NCBI GenBank assembly: GCA_019914995.1 | Contig: CM034126.1 | Location: 5,523,001 to 5,587,000, forward strand | Source: Acanthochlamys bracteata | Lineage: Eukaryota > Streptophyta > Magnoliopsida > Pandanales > Velloziaceae | Length of the DNA stretch: 64,000 nucleotides | Reading direction: 5' to 3' | Shown here: positions 47,991 through 59,787 of the stretch, one piece after another | Position numbering within the stretch: position 1 is the first letter of the stretch | How the letters are laid out: each line of letters starts with the position of its first letter | The notes under the pieces: generated by a model | What the model was told of the DNA's origin: nothing | The model's database searches: none | The model's input: the letters and a program-made list of their open reading frames with translations, nothing else | Position numbers and translations under genes: made by a program

Positions 47991-50317
47991 TCATAGGGTG
48001 TTGTTTTATGATGCCCTTAGTGATGTTTCAGAATCAATAGCCATGACCTGAATTTTGCTTTGGCCAATTTGGTAAACAAGCTAGCTATTCTATTCCAAAA
48101 CCAGTTCAAATCAGCTGAACCTTATCCTTATTTTTCACCAACTACTAAGCAATTGACCATGAAATTTGTTAAATCACATCTAAGAACTACAACCATTCCA
48201 AAACGTCCTAAACTTATAAAGCATTTAAATCCAACCAAAGCTAGAAGTTTAATTGTGGGTTTATTGCAACTTTTGATTCCAACTAATTTAACAAAATCAT
48301 TTGTTGGGCAACTAATTTTGCATAAAAATAATGTTTAATATAAAGAATATTCAATCTTATATTTATTAAAAATCACATAGATCAAATCTTATATTTATTT
48401 TCTAATTTATGTCAATTGATTGTAAATAGAGATATAAATACAACCAACTTGAGCCAACCCATCCCGGCCTAGTCAAATAAGACAATCGGGAGACGAGCCG
48501 GCTTATTTCGATTAGCGGGCTGAGTCAGTCCGATCACGTTGATGAAATTATGACCCGACTCGATCCACTTATTTGGTTTTAATTTTATTTTGTTATTATT
48601 TATTAATATTTTATTTTTTAAATAATTTTTACTGATTGGTCAAAGTTGATCAATCAATTTTTACTTTTTGACCAAGTCAATAGTTAAATTGACTTTTGAT
48701 GAATAATCAAATTATTAACTGTTGACCAGGCGAGCAGCCATCTTGCCAATAAACAAACTTGACTAAATACTACCCACTTGATTGGACCGAATTCGCTTGA
48801 TCCTACCATTACTTATGAACCGAATGAACTATAATTGTAACATTTAGATTTATTGGTGGGCCAAGCTATGTTATCTTTAGAATTAGAGGCCATTACATTC
48901 AATATTTTTTCTTTCCCCTTATTTTTTGTTTTTCTTTATCTTCTCTTTACTCATTTCTTCTCTTCTCCCGAAAGCCAACTCATAGCTCCTTCCCGGTATG
49001 CGATCAGTCCCGTCTTTTTAGATGCCAATATCTCTTCTTTTTCTCTTTGGTGATCATTTCCAAACCCTCCTCTTGCTCTCCTTGCTTCAATTTGGTCTGA
49101 TTGAGTTTTCTTTGGCTGCCTAGTAAAATTCTAATTTGGCCGTCCGTTGATTCGTCGCCGTTTTTTCGACGTCAAGTTGCTAGAATCCTTCCCTCGACTT
49201 GTCTGAGCTCTCTTCTCCTTCAATTTGAGTAAATTACAGCTACCACATATAGTTGCTTGCAAATTCTGATCATTATTTAATTGGCCAATTCCTACACCGG
49301 CGGTGATTTATAGCTTGACCGTTGGTCTTATTAAACTCTGCTGCACTTCAGGATTATTTCGTTGTCGATTTTTCTTCTAGTTGGAAGATCACCGAAACCC
49401 AAGATCTTGCTGGAATCAGGTGAGCAGGCGAGATACGCATTTAGGTGAGTTCGATGCTCTTTTGCTTCTGTTTTGAATCTTTGAACTTATTATTTGATTA
49501 GCATTGACTCATTTTATCTTAAGTGATCCATTGATCGAGAATCGAGTAAGTTGTCATTGCGATACGACATTGATTGGATTCGGATTGTCTTTTATTCAGT
49601 AAGCTGTTTAGCCCACTAACTTTAACAATTGTTGGATAGTTAAGGCTTATGGATTGATTTCTGTTTATTTTAAGTAGTTGTTAAATCTTATTTGATTATA
49701 TGTTAGGGTTGAGAGTAAAGTTAGACCCACTGTTACTGCTTGGTGATAACTTATGAATTTAGATGATTATGTGGACCTTAGATGAAGGTTATTGTGCATT
49801 TTGTTTCTTTAGCTATATTGTTAAGCTTTTGGCATAGATAATATCTGTTTTGTAAATTTCGGCATACCTGCCACCTTCGTGCATGTGATGATTTGTCCTT
49901 CACGCTGTGTTTGTGTACAAGATGCCTAAATAACATCATATTAATAGCTACAATAGAATGCTAAAATTTTATAAATTTAGTTGGCATAATTATAGAATAT
50001 GGTGATATACATATCACTTCTTATATCTCAAACATGAATGCCTAAGTAATATTATGATAGTAATTCTAGAAAGCAAGTGTTTTATAAATCTAGTTGCATG
50101 ATTGTAGAATATACTTGACGTACACATTACTACTTACGTTTCACATAAATAAGTACAATTATGATAGCATTTGAATGCATTGGGTATAGTATGTTTATTG
50201 TGTGAAAGTTTATTATATTTCATCTACTTGTTAAGGACTACATTAGTATGCTACAATGCAGAACCTGACAAGCATTGTGCTAACCTATCTTATGGATGCT
50301 TGCATGGACACTGGATC
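47991..50317. other. Long non-coding stretch, probably repeat-derived
   Basis: No supported gene. A frame at 48060-48338 has no ATG start and no recognisable domain. The part at about 48440-48850 has clustered GC-rich phrases like those in MITE arms. The part at 48900-49440 is pyrimidine-rich and resembles a transcript leader, but no splice-consistent coding follows. Confidence 0.35.
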
Positions 50318-50516
50318 CCAAAATATATTGGACAGTAAGATATATGAATATTCAGTGGGTCTCTAGCATATTAGGCACCGAGATATGTAGATAATCGATA
50401 AATTTCAAGACATACTAGACACGAAGCTATAAAATATAGATTACCGATAGATCTTAGGATATACTGGTACTAAGATATATGTATAGCCGGTGAGTCCCAA
50501 GACATACTGGACCCCA
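50318..50516 (+). repeat. Minisatellite with a period of about 46 bp
   Basis: Four full and one partial imperfect units (starts near 50318, 50365, 50408, 50457, 50501), consensus like AGACATACTGGACACCGAG, then ATATATGTATA and a CCGGTGAGTCCC-like end. Units differ by substitutions and small indels. Confidence 0.65.
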
Positions 50517-51280
50517 CGCTTGTTTGACTATGATATATAAATATATTACGTATATATGCGTATGTGATATATATAATAACGTGATGCCATTTGGAGATAA
50601 GGTTTACTCAGTCACTTAAGCTATATGACCGCTTCTAATACATTGCATAAATTATTATCATATATTTAATATATATATATATTATTTCTAAATTTTTATT
50701 ACTTATTTATTAATTAAAATAAAAAATAAGTTAGATAAATAAATCAGATTAGATATTAAAACTGGACCGGATTGGTTCGACCTCCCTAACCTATATTTTA
50801 ACCTCTAATGGCGACATGCCTACAAGCCCTTCTATCCCCTCAAAGTTTTCCCCTCGCTAGAAAATTTTAAATTAAACAATGTTTACAACTCTCGTAAACA
50901 AAAAGTGTAAATTCATTTTATCCTATCTATTATTCTAACATGCTCATAACTTTTGCGTTTTCACTTTCAAAATATTCAGTTCACCCTTCTATAATAACAT
51001 TTTAAATTCAGCCCTACCGTTAGTAGAAATTCTATTGAAATACTTTTTTTAATTTCTTAGGCTAAATAATGCCAACTCATCAATATTAAACTTGCTTTTC
51101 AAATTACAAATTCTTAATGTTCCGTAATAGTTTTGCGTGAAATTTAGAGAATTTTGAAATTTATGTTTTTGACGAAGTTCAAGTTATATATTTAAAATAA
51201 ATATCAAATTGAATCACACTGTAATTTCGTTATACTTTTTTGTTAAATTTATCACTATTATTTTATACATTTCAGCTATT
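50517..51280. other. AT-rich intergenic
   Basis: Short (AT)n runs near 50550 and 50670. No gene recognised. Confidence 0.35.
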
Positions 51281-51528
51281 AGCGTGTTTATCTATCATTT
51301 GAAGTCAGTATTTTAACGGAAAGTTTCACATTTAACTCACTTACAAAAAAAATAAACACAAAAATTAAACTCAGTGTTTTGTAAAAAACTTTCGAAATTC
51401 AAATTTCTAAACTAAAAACTTCACATTTTAAACAAACTTTCAATAAAAATTAAATACAAAAATAAACTCATTTTCAAACTTCACTATTTAAGTTACTTAT
51501 TTTTAATAATGCAGTTTATTGCACGCCC
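51281..51528. repeat. Degraded Tourist-like MITE copy
   Basis: Left end AGCGTGTTTATCTATCATTT, right end TTTATTGCACGCCCTT, AT-rich core. It matches the GGGCGTGTTTA ends of the family but is eroded. Confidence 0.5.
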
Positions 51529-51885
51529 TTTATCTAAAGTTTTTTTTTTTGTAATTTTGGTGGAGGATGGTAGTGGGATTAGAAGCAGTATATTTAGATT
51601 CAGTCCGAACCGGCCAAGTTGAACATAAAATTGCGACCCGGTCGTCATTTCAGATCGAGTCACTTGTTTACAGAAACATTGGTAGCAATAGCTCAAAGTT
51701 TCTATAAGAACTCGATATGGAGACAGAGAAAATGTCATCATCCTCATCAATGATTTCAGCAGCAACATCATCAAAGAACTGAATCGCGACAAAGAGTCTT
51801 CTTTTGGCGGGAGGACGAGGGCTTTGATTCTTCATCATCAACGATGGCGGGCTGCTTTCGTTTCTCACCAACTAAGGTAGAAGAA
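51529..51885 (-). other. Possible gene fragment, minus strand, unknown function
   Basis: Unlike the surrounding DNA this patch is codon-like on the minus strand. One frame gives GEKRKQPAIVDDEESKPSSS, with alternative frames open over the same bases. The composition suits a disordered, charged segment. No family is recognised, no splice-consistent neighbours are visible, and frames break after about 40 codons. It could be a captured exon or chance. Confidence 0.2.
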
Positions 51886-54279
51886 GATGGTTGACGTCAA
51901 GGTTATCAAAATATCGATTTAAATCTTAATATCCTACTATTACGATTTTACTTCACCAAAACTATTCTGATTTCAAGTAAAATCATTTTTTAGTAAAATT
52001 TCATTCGGATCCCAATTTAAATCTTAAAATCTATAAGATTTCAATCTTTTTATGATTTTATACGATTTTACTTTTGAAGAAAATTTTGTAACTAACTAAA
52101 TTTGAGAGAGTTTTTTTTGTAAAATTTTAGAAATTCTTCTATAAATTTAAGAAGGTTTTCTAAAAAAGTATAATTTTGAATAATTTTTTATAAAATATAG
52201 AGTGGTTTTTTTATAAAATTTAAAAGAATTTAAATTTTTTTAATGTACTAACTTTGTTTTAAAAATATTAGAAAAGATTTATAAAAGATCCGTAATAGTA
52301 TTAAAAAATTATTTATAAAATTTACCTGTATATAAAATTTTCGGATTTTATTTTAAGATTCCGATTTTATGATTCTACTCAAACGAAACGATCCTATCTA
52401 AAATTTTTATTTTGACAATCTTAGTTGACGTTGCTTCTACTAGGTGGAGATTTTTTGACGATTTACTTTTCATTTGCGCTTACGGTCACTATAAAATGAC
52501 TTATGGCTCACGCATTAGAGAACAGTAACGGCAACAACACCGCTCTTTTAATCTTCTTCATATAATTTCTATTTGTGGTTGATATTACCGTTTGGAACCT
52601 GAAAAAATATGCGTGGGTGGATCTCTTCTACTCTTATCGATTTTCTCAGGCGATCTCCTTGCCATCACTATTTGACTGAGTGGGTCGATCGGTTGACCTA
52701 CTGGATATGTAAATAATTCAATGATCTGGCAGTCTCTCCCGACCGATATCCGAATTCGATTGACCGGTTGGAAGGAGGTCTTCAATTTTAAATGAAATAG
52801 TTAAGTAACTTTAAAACTTTAAATAAAAGTAATGGAGACACGAGATTTTTTAGACAAGTGCATGTATAATGGGGATCTTCAACTAGTATTAGGCTCATTA
52901 ACATGCATGTTCTATATTTTTAGTTTTTAGACTAAATAAGCTTTCTTAAGGATTCTAGTATGGGTGTTATAATTGTATTCTCCTAAAATCAATTAAGTAG
53001 TATGTATTTGAAAATTCCAAACGAAACACGTTTTCATTATTTTCGTTTTACGATGTAACAAGATAAATAGGCTTTGTTTTTGGGTTCAATATGATATGGA
53101 CGTTATTTATGTGTTATTTTCGAAATCAAAATAATATTAACTAAATAAGATATAAAAAAATTTACAAAACACTATCTTATGGAATCTTTATTTAACCTAG
53201 TCGATGCAACATAGCGAAAGCTCCTGGGTTCCCCAAAACGTACATAAACTAAATATCGATCTTGCAAAATCTTCCGATCGATGCTTTTTTAAGTTTACAG
53301 ATTTTACTTAGATCAACTACCAAACCTCCAGTACTCAGGGTACCATAATATAACCATTAGCTATTTAATATATAAGTTTAATAACTACTTAGGTTTATTT
53401 ATTGGCTATTTGACATCAACCCCAATGTTTTGAGAAACATTTGGAATCTCTATCAGATATTACTATGAAGAAAAATGTTCTTTTTTTAATTAGAACACAA
53501 CCTGTAGTGTCCGGTTGGGAGGGGCAATACAATATCTTCGTTCAGCTACGTACGAGTTCTTTGAATTTCTTTTCTGATAAAACAGCACTGCAGCATATTT
53601 GTATTTCAGAATACTACTCTTAAAAGATTCGAAACCATTAAAAAAAACGTTTAATATAATTATTTGGCGCCGATGTTGTTGCAGTGTAGTATGGAAGAGA
53701 TGTGACTCATGGATCCAAAAAATGAACATGTCATCAGCAAGCACTTCCAGCTTTATCTTTACTGTTGTTTAATAAGTTAATATTATTATAACGCATATAT
53801 ATAATTAAGTATAGCTAGCTACTTGTAAGGAGATCATTTAATTAGATATACCGTAACTTTTATCTTCTCATTATCATGCAGTAGTTCTCCGGTCTCTGTA
53901 GGGTCCCCCTATCTAACAAACCACTGGCTAAAGCAAACATACATATAGAGTATTTAAGTTAAGTATGCAAACAAAACTTAAGATTAGCATTTCCTTTTTA
54001 TTGCAACACCATGAAGAGAGGGGGAAAACAAGAACTTTTTCTTTCCCAAATTTAGATGCATAATATTCTAATTTGATTATAATTCATAGATGCTAAAAAG
54101 TTGAAAAACTATAAAATCTGCAAATTAAAAAACTCAAAATTTTACATCTTTTACTATTTTAATTTATTTTAATATATTTTTCTTAGAAAAAATTGTGAAG
54201 ATCACATATACTGATCATATTCATATAGTGTGATGTATAGCGTGGAAACTCTACAATAATATCTGGATGTTACTTCAAG
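51886..54279. other. Long AT-rich intergenic sequence
   Basis: No gene supported. Rich in TAAAATTT and ATTTTAC words near 51900-52400. Open frames near 53441-53744 lack motifs. Confidence 0.35.
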
Positions 54280-54426
54280 AGCGTGTTTCTTTAAGTTTTA
54301 ATTTAATTATATTTTAAACAATTTTATTTTTTTCCAAATAAATATAAAAATCAAATAAATTTTCAAAATTTTATTTTTAAATAATTTCATTCTGATAACT
54401 CTCGTACAGCAAAATAAACACGGCCC
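54280..54426. repeat. Degraded Tourist-like MITE copy
   Basis: Left end AGCGTGTTTCTTTAAG, right end AAAATAAACACGGCCC, AT-rich core shorter than in intact copies. It lies about 375 bp before the DUF241 gene. Confidence 0.45.
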
Positions 54427-54599
54427 ATGAGTCACCAGCAGCCGGCATCCGAATACAATTTATTTTCAGTTCAGGTGGTCCTTGATGATCAAATAATTGA
54501 CTCTGATCCATCTAAATCTGGTTGTTAAAGTGTTAAGTAAATTAATTAAGAGGTATGGGTGATTATTTGATTCCTTTCAGCGTACATTGTGGTCGACCC

Positions 54600-54695
54600 C
54601 ACGTGCTGACAAGTCTCCTTCCGGCAACCTCTCCCCATTCAACGCGTCCTCTCCCCACGTGTGGCTAGCTGTCTACTTTCCTTCTCCTTTATAAT
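54600..54695 (+). promoter_or_regulatory. Promoter region of the intact DUF241 gene: two G-boxes and a TATA-like sequence
   Basis: CACGTG occurs at 54600-54605 and 54656-54661, each a perfect G-box core. CTTTATAATCC at about 54687-54697 is a plausible TATA element roughly 110 bases before the start codon, followed by a purine-rich leader. G-boxes bind bZIP and bHLH factors. Neither pseudogene shows this pair. Confidence 0.5.
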
Positions 54696-54802
54696 CCCTC
54701 TCCTTTTTACAAAGCTCACACAAAGGCAAAACCAAATCAGACAAGAAAAGCAAACCTTCAGGGAAAAGAAACAAGGAAGAAGACAACAAGCGTATACACA
54801 GA

Positions 54803-55732
54803 ATGAGAGCGAATACAAGAATGGTGGGCAGTTTCTACCGCTCCTTATCTCTACCTTGTCCTAAGCCGAGTCCTACACGACACATCAGCAGATCAAAGCT
54901 CGGGAGAACAGAGAAGTCCTACCACGTTCGATCTACAAGTCTTCCATGCAGATCTCATCCTATCGTTTCCCAACTTGAAGATAACATTGCTGCAGTTCTT
55001 GAGTGGCAGTCGGAACCTGAAGCTGAATCGCCGTCTCTCGCTTGGCTTTGCGCAGGGATGGCGCAACTTGAGTTGCTACATGAGTCGATAGATGATCTCC
55101 TTCAGCTTCCGTTGATCCAGGAATCTTTACGTAAGAGTTCTGGATGGACAGATAAGATACTTGACGATTTTCTTAGTTTCGCTGACGCACACAGCACGTT
55201 CAGGTCGGCGCTTATTGCTTTGCGTGAGCACCACGCGGAGGCGCAGATTGCGTTCCGAAGACGCGACGATGCGAGGCTTTCTTCTTGCATACGATCGCAG
55301 AAACGGATCGAGAAGGAGCTCTTCAAGCTCGCTTCAGAGATTCTTGATATTTCCAAGCTCTCATTGTCAACAGGTGGTGGCGGAGAAGCTGATATTTCTT
55401 GTGTACTTCGTGAAGTAAGCTCGCTGACGGCTTCGAGTTCTTCAAGCATTATTCTCGGCATTGCGGCTGCTTCAGCGACTACATCGGCGATCGCTTCCTG
55501 CTCTTCCTTGAAGCCATCGTGGATGAAACCGTTGAGACGGTTGTCTTCGAGAAGCAGCGGCGCGTTGGAGATGGAACAGAAGGAGGAGGCGTGGAGGCAA
55601 AGCGCTTTGGTGAAGCTAGAAGCGTTGGAGGAGTGCATTGGGGCGTTGGAGTGCAGGAACGAGAGGGTCTTTAGAAGCATGCTCAATACAAGAGTTTCAC
55701 TACTGAACATGCTAACTCCAACATTATTTTAG
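54803..55732 (+). CDS. DUF241-family protein, intact single-exon gene
   Basis: A 309-residue uninterrupted frame. Family features in order: the N-terminal motif YHVRSTSLPCRSHP (residues about 40-53), an alpha-helical region with ELLHESIDDLLQLPL and GWTDKILDDFLSFADA, the conserved FRRRDDARLSSCIRSQKRI (about 149-167), a glycine stretch GGGG, a hydrophobic Ser/Ala-rich segment IILGIAAASATTSAIAS (about 213-229), and the C-terminal LNTRVSLLNMLTP. Length and lack of introns suit PF03087/DUF241. Starts at M1 (54803) or M7 (54821) are both possible. These proteins are plant-specific; some relatives (BYPASS-type) affect root-derived signalling, but no activity can be assigned here. It is the only unbroken copy of three. 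A minus-strand open frame over the same bases is a shadow. Confidence 0.9.
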   Translation: MRANTRMVGSFYRSLSLPCPKPSPTRHISRSKLGRTEKSYHVRSTSLPCRSHPIVSQLEDNIAAVLEWQSEPEAESPSLAWLCAGMAQLELLHESIDDLLQLPLIQESLRKSSGWTDKILDDFLSFADAHSTFRSALIALREHHAEAQIAFRRRDDARLSSCIRSQKRIEKELFKLASEILDISKLSLSTGGGGEADISCVLREVSSLTASSSSSIILGIAAASATTSAIASCSSLKPSWMKPLRRLSSRSSGALEMEQKEEAWRQSALVKLEALEECIGALECRNERVFRSMLNTRVSLLNMLTPTLF

Positions 55733-56850
55733 CTCTATATAGGTAGAGCTATCTAGCTTATTGTTCTAGAAAGCATGAAAAGTTTACATTGTCAAGAAAA
55801 TTAGTGGATAACAGCAGTGTGTTTGCAATTAGCCATGTTATAGTATCGGTAAACATGGTAGCTTGTTGCTTAGATGCAAGCAACCATTTTTCTGATTCTC
55901 TGTACATGATTTTTGAGAGTGCTTATACAATGATTTTCCAAATTTTCTTATACATGCATATATTGTTGCTTTCATGGAGTTCACATAACTTAAAAGTACT
56001 GCATTTCAGCATCGAAATATGAAATAATTGAAGTGTCAAGTTCTTTTGTGAAGGAGAAGGTTAAAGGAAATCCGTCTATCTTGCTTCATTATGAAAATTA
56101 GGACTCAAACAGCAGTTTACAGATGAAAAAGACGCAAGTTATAAATGATTCTCAGCAGCTGGACATTTCATTATCTTCTCGGATAATCTCAGGTATAAGC
56201 AATATGCATGGATCATGAATCATGACATTGAACTTCAGAGCTAGCTTTTGAGGCTCTGAGGATAATACAAGATTCTTTGGGTTCATGTTCTCATATGATC
56301 TGGATCAATTGGGTATTTTGTAATATCACCAAGTAATGAATGAGTTGGCAAGCTCACATGGACCATCGTGAGTGTGATGCAAATGACATGGTGTCCATGT
56401 TATATTGAAAAGCTGGAAAATCAAGAGTACGAGTCTACAAATCCTATCTTATACGTTAATTAATCAGCAATGATCGCTAAAAACTGCTTAATTATTAACC
56501 AGTTCTGTATCATGAATCATCAATCCCATGTGATACTTTGATCTTCTTCTTAAGATATAAGAAAATATATAACTTCAAAACAAACTCCACCAATGCGTGA
56601 AAGCTGCACGCATGCATGTGTAACCTTTGTTTGCTGCAGAGTGTTATGAGTACCTTCCAGTTTCCATACATGTCTTGTGTGCACATTGAAAGGCCACTTT
56701 CTTACTCAGCATGTAAAGTACTTCTGGTCCAATTTGATCTCTAATTTTTCTGCATACCATGCAAAATATTCCTTAGAAACTTCTATGTTACTCTATATGG
56801 TTTCATTTTCTTAGATAAGAGATCAAGTAGTAGTATTATTGGATTAAGAG
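55733..56850. other. 3' flank of the DUF241 gene
   Basis: 3' untranslated region and intergenic sequence. No other gene recognised; small open frames lack motifs. Confidence 0.4.
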
Positions 56851-57025
56851 TGAGTGGATTAATTTAATATTAAATAAAAGTAAGATTAGAATAGAATTAA
56901 TATATTAGAGAGTTTTATAATCTATTGGCTTAAATTTTTGAGTTGAATTGAGCTTTCTAATGTATGTACCGAACACTCGTGTGTTTTATTTTGATTAACT
57001 TCTGTTATATTGTATCTTTCCAACA
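56851..57025 (+). repeat. Diverged solo LTR related to the TRIM family
   Basis: It reads TGAGTGGATT.., GAGAGTTTTATAATCTATTG, GTGTTTTATTTTGATTAACT and ends CTTTCCAACA, colinear with the TRIM LTRs at 46952 and 47412. No internal region or second LTR adjoins it. Confidence 0.6.
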
Positions 57026-57093
57026 GATACTGCTTTCACTAGATCCCCCTTTGCATGAAAGAAATCTATAGTTTGTTTATTTTTTGCTATACA

Positions 57094-57310
57094 CACTACA
57101 ATAAAACCAGACTTTACTGGCAAAATCATTTCTATTTTGTTAATTTAAAAAAAGTCAAACTAACAATGTACTAGTCACACTTTCTCAAATTACCTACCGA
57201 CCGAAAACACTATACCTACCGACCGAAAATAATTTAGTCGATAATATAACAAATTGAAAATTTTACAATCAGCATTTTTAACGATCAGATGATATTATTC
57301 GAATCCCACT
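57094..57310. repeat. CACTA-like terminal fragment
   Basis: Begins CACTACAATAAAACC and contains two CTACCGACCGAAAA motifs (near 57194 and 57216), like the terminal and subterminal repeats of CACTA elements and of the remnant at 28918. No other end was located. Confidence 0.45.
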
Positions 57311-58616
57311 TCCTGAATATGGAAGTATGAATTGATCAAAATGACGCACGACTCAAAGTTGAAGATCACAGGGCAATTTTTGGGAACTCTTAGATGGAAT
57401 GTTGAGGTACGGGAAACTTGATGATGGATATGTTCTACTCGATATCCCTTTCCTATTCAATCAACCTTCATAATTTGGTCCCAACTAATATGTTGTACTA
57501 GCTAGAAACAGTTGGAATATGAATCAATGATGCATGAACTACAATAATGTGTAGGGGCCTTGGAGATAATCCTGATTTATTTGCAACAATCCAAATTTCG
57601 TTTCTTAGATTTTAAGGTGAATGCACCAAATTAATCCAGAAATTCACAATCATAAACATTCAATGTCACATTTAAGATCTTGCCAGCCTTGAAATTTTGG
57701 GCACATATGTAGAACCATTATGTTATCCATTAAAAACTTTACAAGCAAACAGTGACGAAGATTGGTGATGATCTAAGTCCTTTTCTTTTTTCACTACCTG
57801 AATTTAGTTATGGTTCAATTATGGATGATATACATCCATGCAGCTGGATATAACTGCAGCTTAATTTAGCACAAGATCCCAACTTGAGAGGGGACACTTT
57901 AGAAATTAAATGACATATTATATTGATATTTATTACATGATAATACAATGAAATCGCAAATATAACAATAATAATCCTATATGTAGGACCAATCCCTCAA
58001 TGTTCTAAAGAGAGGCATACAGATCTCCGACATGAACCTAATTAACAAACAGATTATAAATCTTTTATAGAAAAGAAAATTAAAACAACTCCTCAACTGC
58101 AACAGATATCACTTGTATACGTGTTCTATCCGATATATGATTATTTTGCCGACATCACTACATAGGAAAATTCGATATTGAGATCCGAGGAACAACTTCT
58201 CTCTGTCCCCCCTTGCAAAAGAAGTTTGTTTGTTTTTCTTTTAGAGATTAATCCCTCTAGCAAACAAGTGAAGAAACACTACATCCCAAAAAGAAAAGAA
58301 ACAAACTTGACATTGTTTATCTTCCTCCGTAAACAATTGAGCTACTCCTTAAACATGAACGAAAAATTTAATTCATAGGTCTATTTTTTCTTGCGTGGTT
58401 CTATAATATTACCAATAAACGAGAAAACTATTTCATTTATTGCAATATCAACTTGGACAAAACAAAATTATGTTTTTTTATCTAGCAATATAATTATCAA
58501 AACGAGTAATTCTTGTCTTAATACAGAATATAAATCGAAATTACCTCTTAATTTGAAATTGCATCTTTGGTGTTTTTTATATATTTCGCCTTCAAGCTGA
58601 TCGGGGTCTATGCTTC
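57311..58616. other. Intergenic
   Basis: No gene supported. Open frames around 58178-58600 are AT-driven without motifs. Confidence 0.35.
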
Positions 58617-58830
58617 GGACGTGTTTCCGTGCACGACAAACATCACTTTTTTCAAATTCATTTTTAATATACACAAACAAAAATTTTAAATAAATTTTTT
58701 TTATCAAATAAGTTTTTAAAAAATTTAATTTTAAAACTTACTATTAACAGAAAATAATTTATTATTAAATATTTTTAATTATTAAATTTATTTTCCTAAA
58801 TTCAAATTTACTTCAAAATAAACACACCGT
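58617..58830. repeat. Degraded Tourist-like MITE copy
   Basis: Left end GGACGTGTTTCCGTG, right end AAATAAACACACCG, with the core words AAAACTTACTATTAACAG and TTATTAAATATTTTTAATT shared with copy 3 at 38342. Same orientation as copy 3. Confidence 0.55.
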
Positions 58831-59619
58831 TAATAAAAACCCTACCCCGTTTGGTTTGGGTAGAAACAAATATCCATAACGGGCCTCTGGTCTAGATACG
58901 AAAATGGGCTTCCTAAACTGGTTCAGTTCTGATTTCGAATCCAAACAGGCCGACTAGCTAGAGGCTCAAAAGCGTACTTGTAGTAAAAGGTGTTCGTTGG
59001 ATGAACTCATGGATAAACTATGTTTGAGGATAGGAAATTTTCTTGGATAGAGATAGAATAAAGATATTAGAAGTTTATTTGTATAGTTTTTATGCATTTA
59101 AAAATATTAACAGTTTGGATTTTGAGGCAATAATTCTTATTGAATACAACATTCGGTCCTCTCCAGAAATTTTTTAAAAAAAAGGACTCAAAAAGTTGGG
59201 TGCTTACTTACCTAGATCATCCAAAAAGTTGGATGATTTAGAACATCTACCCCTGAAATGAATGACTGGAAATTCATGTAGCGTCAGTTTACTCCTTAAA
59301 GAGAAGTAAAAAGGCACAAGATGTTTGTAGGAATTGGAAATTTGCATGCCAATAAATAAATCAGAATTTCGTCTTACCTAAGACAAAATGATTGACCCTC
59401 TCATCATCTCAATACATGTACACAACTAGCAGTGCTTTCCATAAATTTTTCATAATTCTATAAAAGTTACCTGAAATGAAGGAACACCTATACAACTGTA
59501 TCTATAAGCAAACAAATATGTTACACCGCAATCAAACAAGCAGGAAGCAGGCATGCAATAACCCAAGAATGTATCTTATACGTTGTTTCTTTTTCAATCT
59601 CTAAGTATTTGTTGAGTGC
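58831..59619. other. Intergenic
   Basis: No gene or known repeat recognised. Confidence 0.35.
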
Positions 59620-59787
59620 ATGTTTGGCGTTACTTACTACATCGCTTGTTTATTATATCTCAGTTACTCATTTTTTTAAATAAAATTTTGATAGTATTTT
59701 ATAAAAAATTGTAAAACTTTTAAAATAGAAATTACTATACATCATAAAATTTGTTGCTTCATATCACATGTAACAGTCACCAAACAT
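59620..59787. repeat. Small inverted-repeat element, CATGTTTGG..CCAAACATT
   Basis: ATGTTTGGCGTTACTTACTA on the left and TGTAACAGTCACCAAACATT on the right are imperfect inverse matches around a 120-bp AT-rich core. Probably a MITE; family undetermined. Confidence 0.45.

Noticed and set aside
48060..48338. 92-residue plus-strand frame
   Set aside because: It begins with TTG rather than ATG, stops occur just upstream, and I recognise no family.
53653..53690. Second tRNA-Asp-type primer site (TTTGGCGCCGATGTTG)
   Set aside because: It matches only the first ten or so bases and no LTR end adjoins it.
55102..55710. 202-residue minus-strand open frame
   Set aside because: It is the antisense shadow of the intact DUF241 gene, whose sense protein matches a known family.
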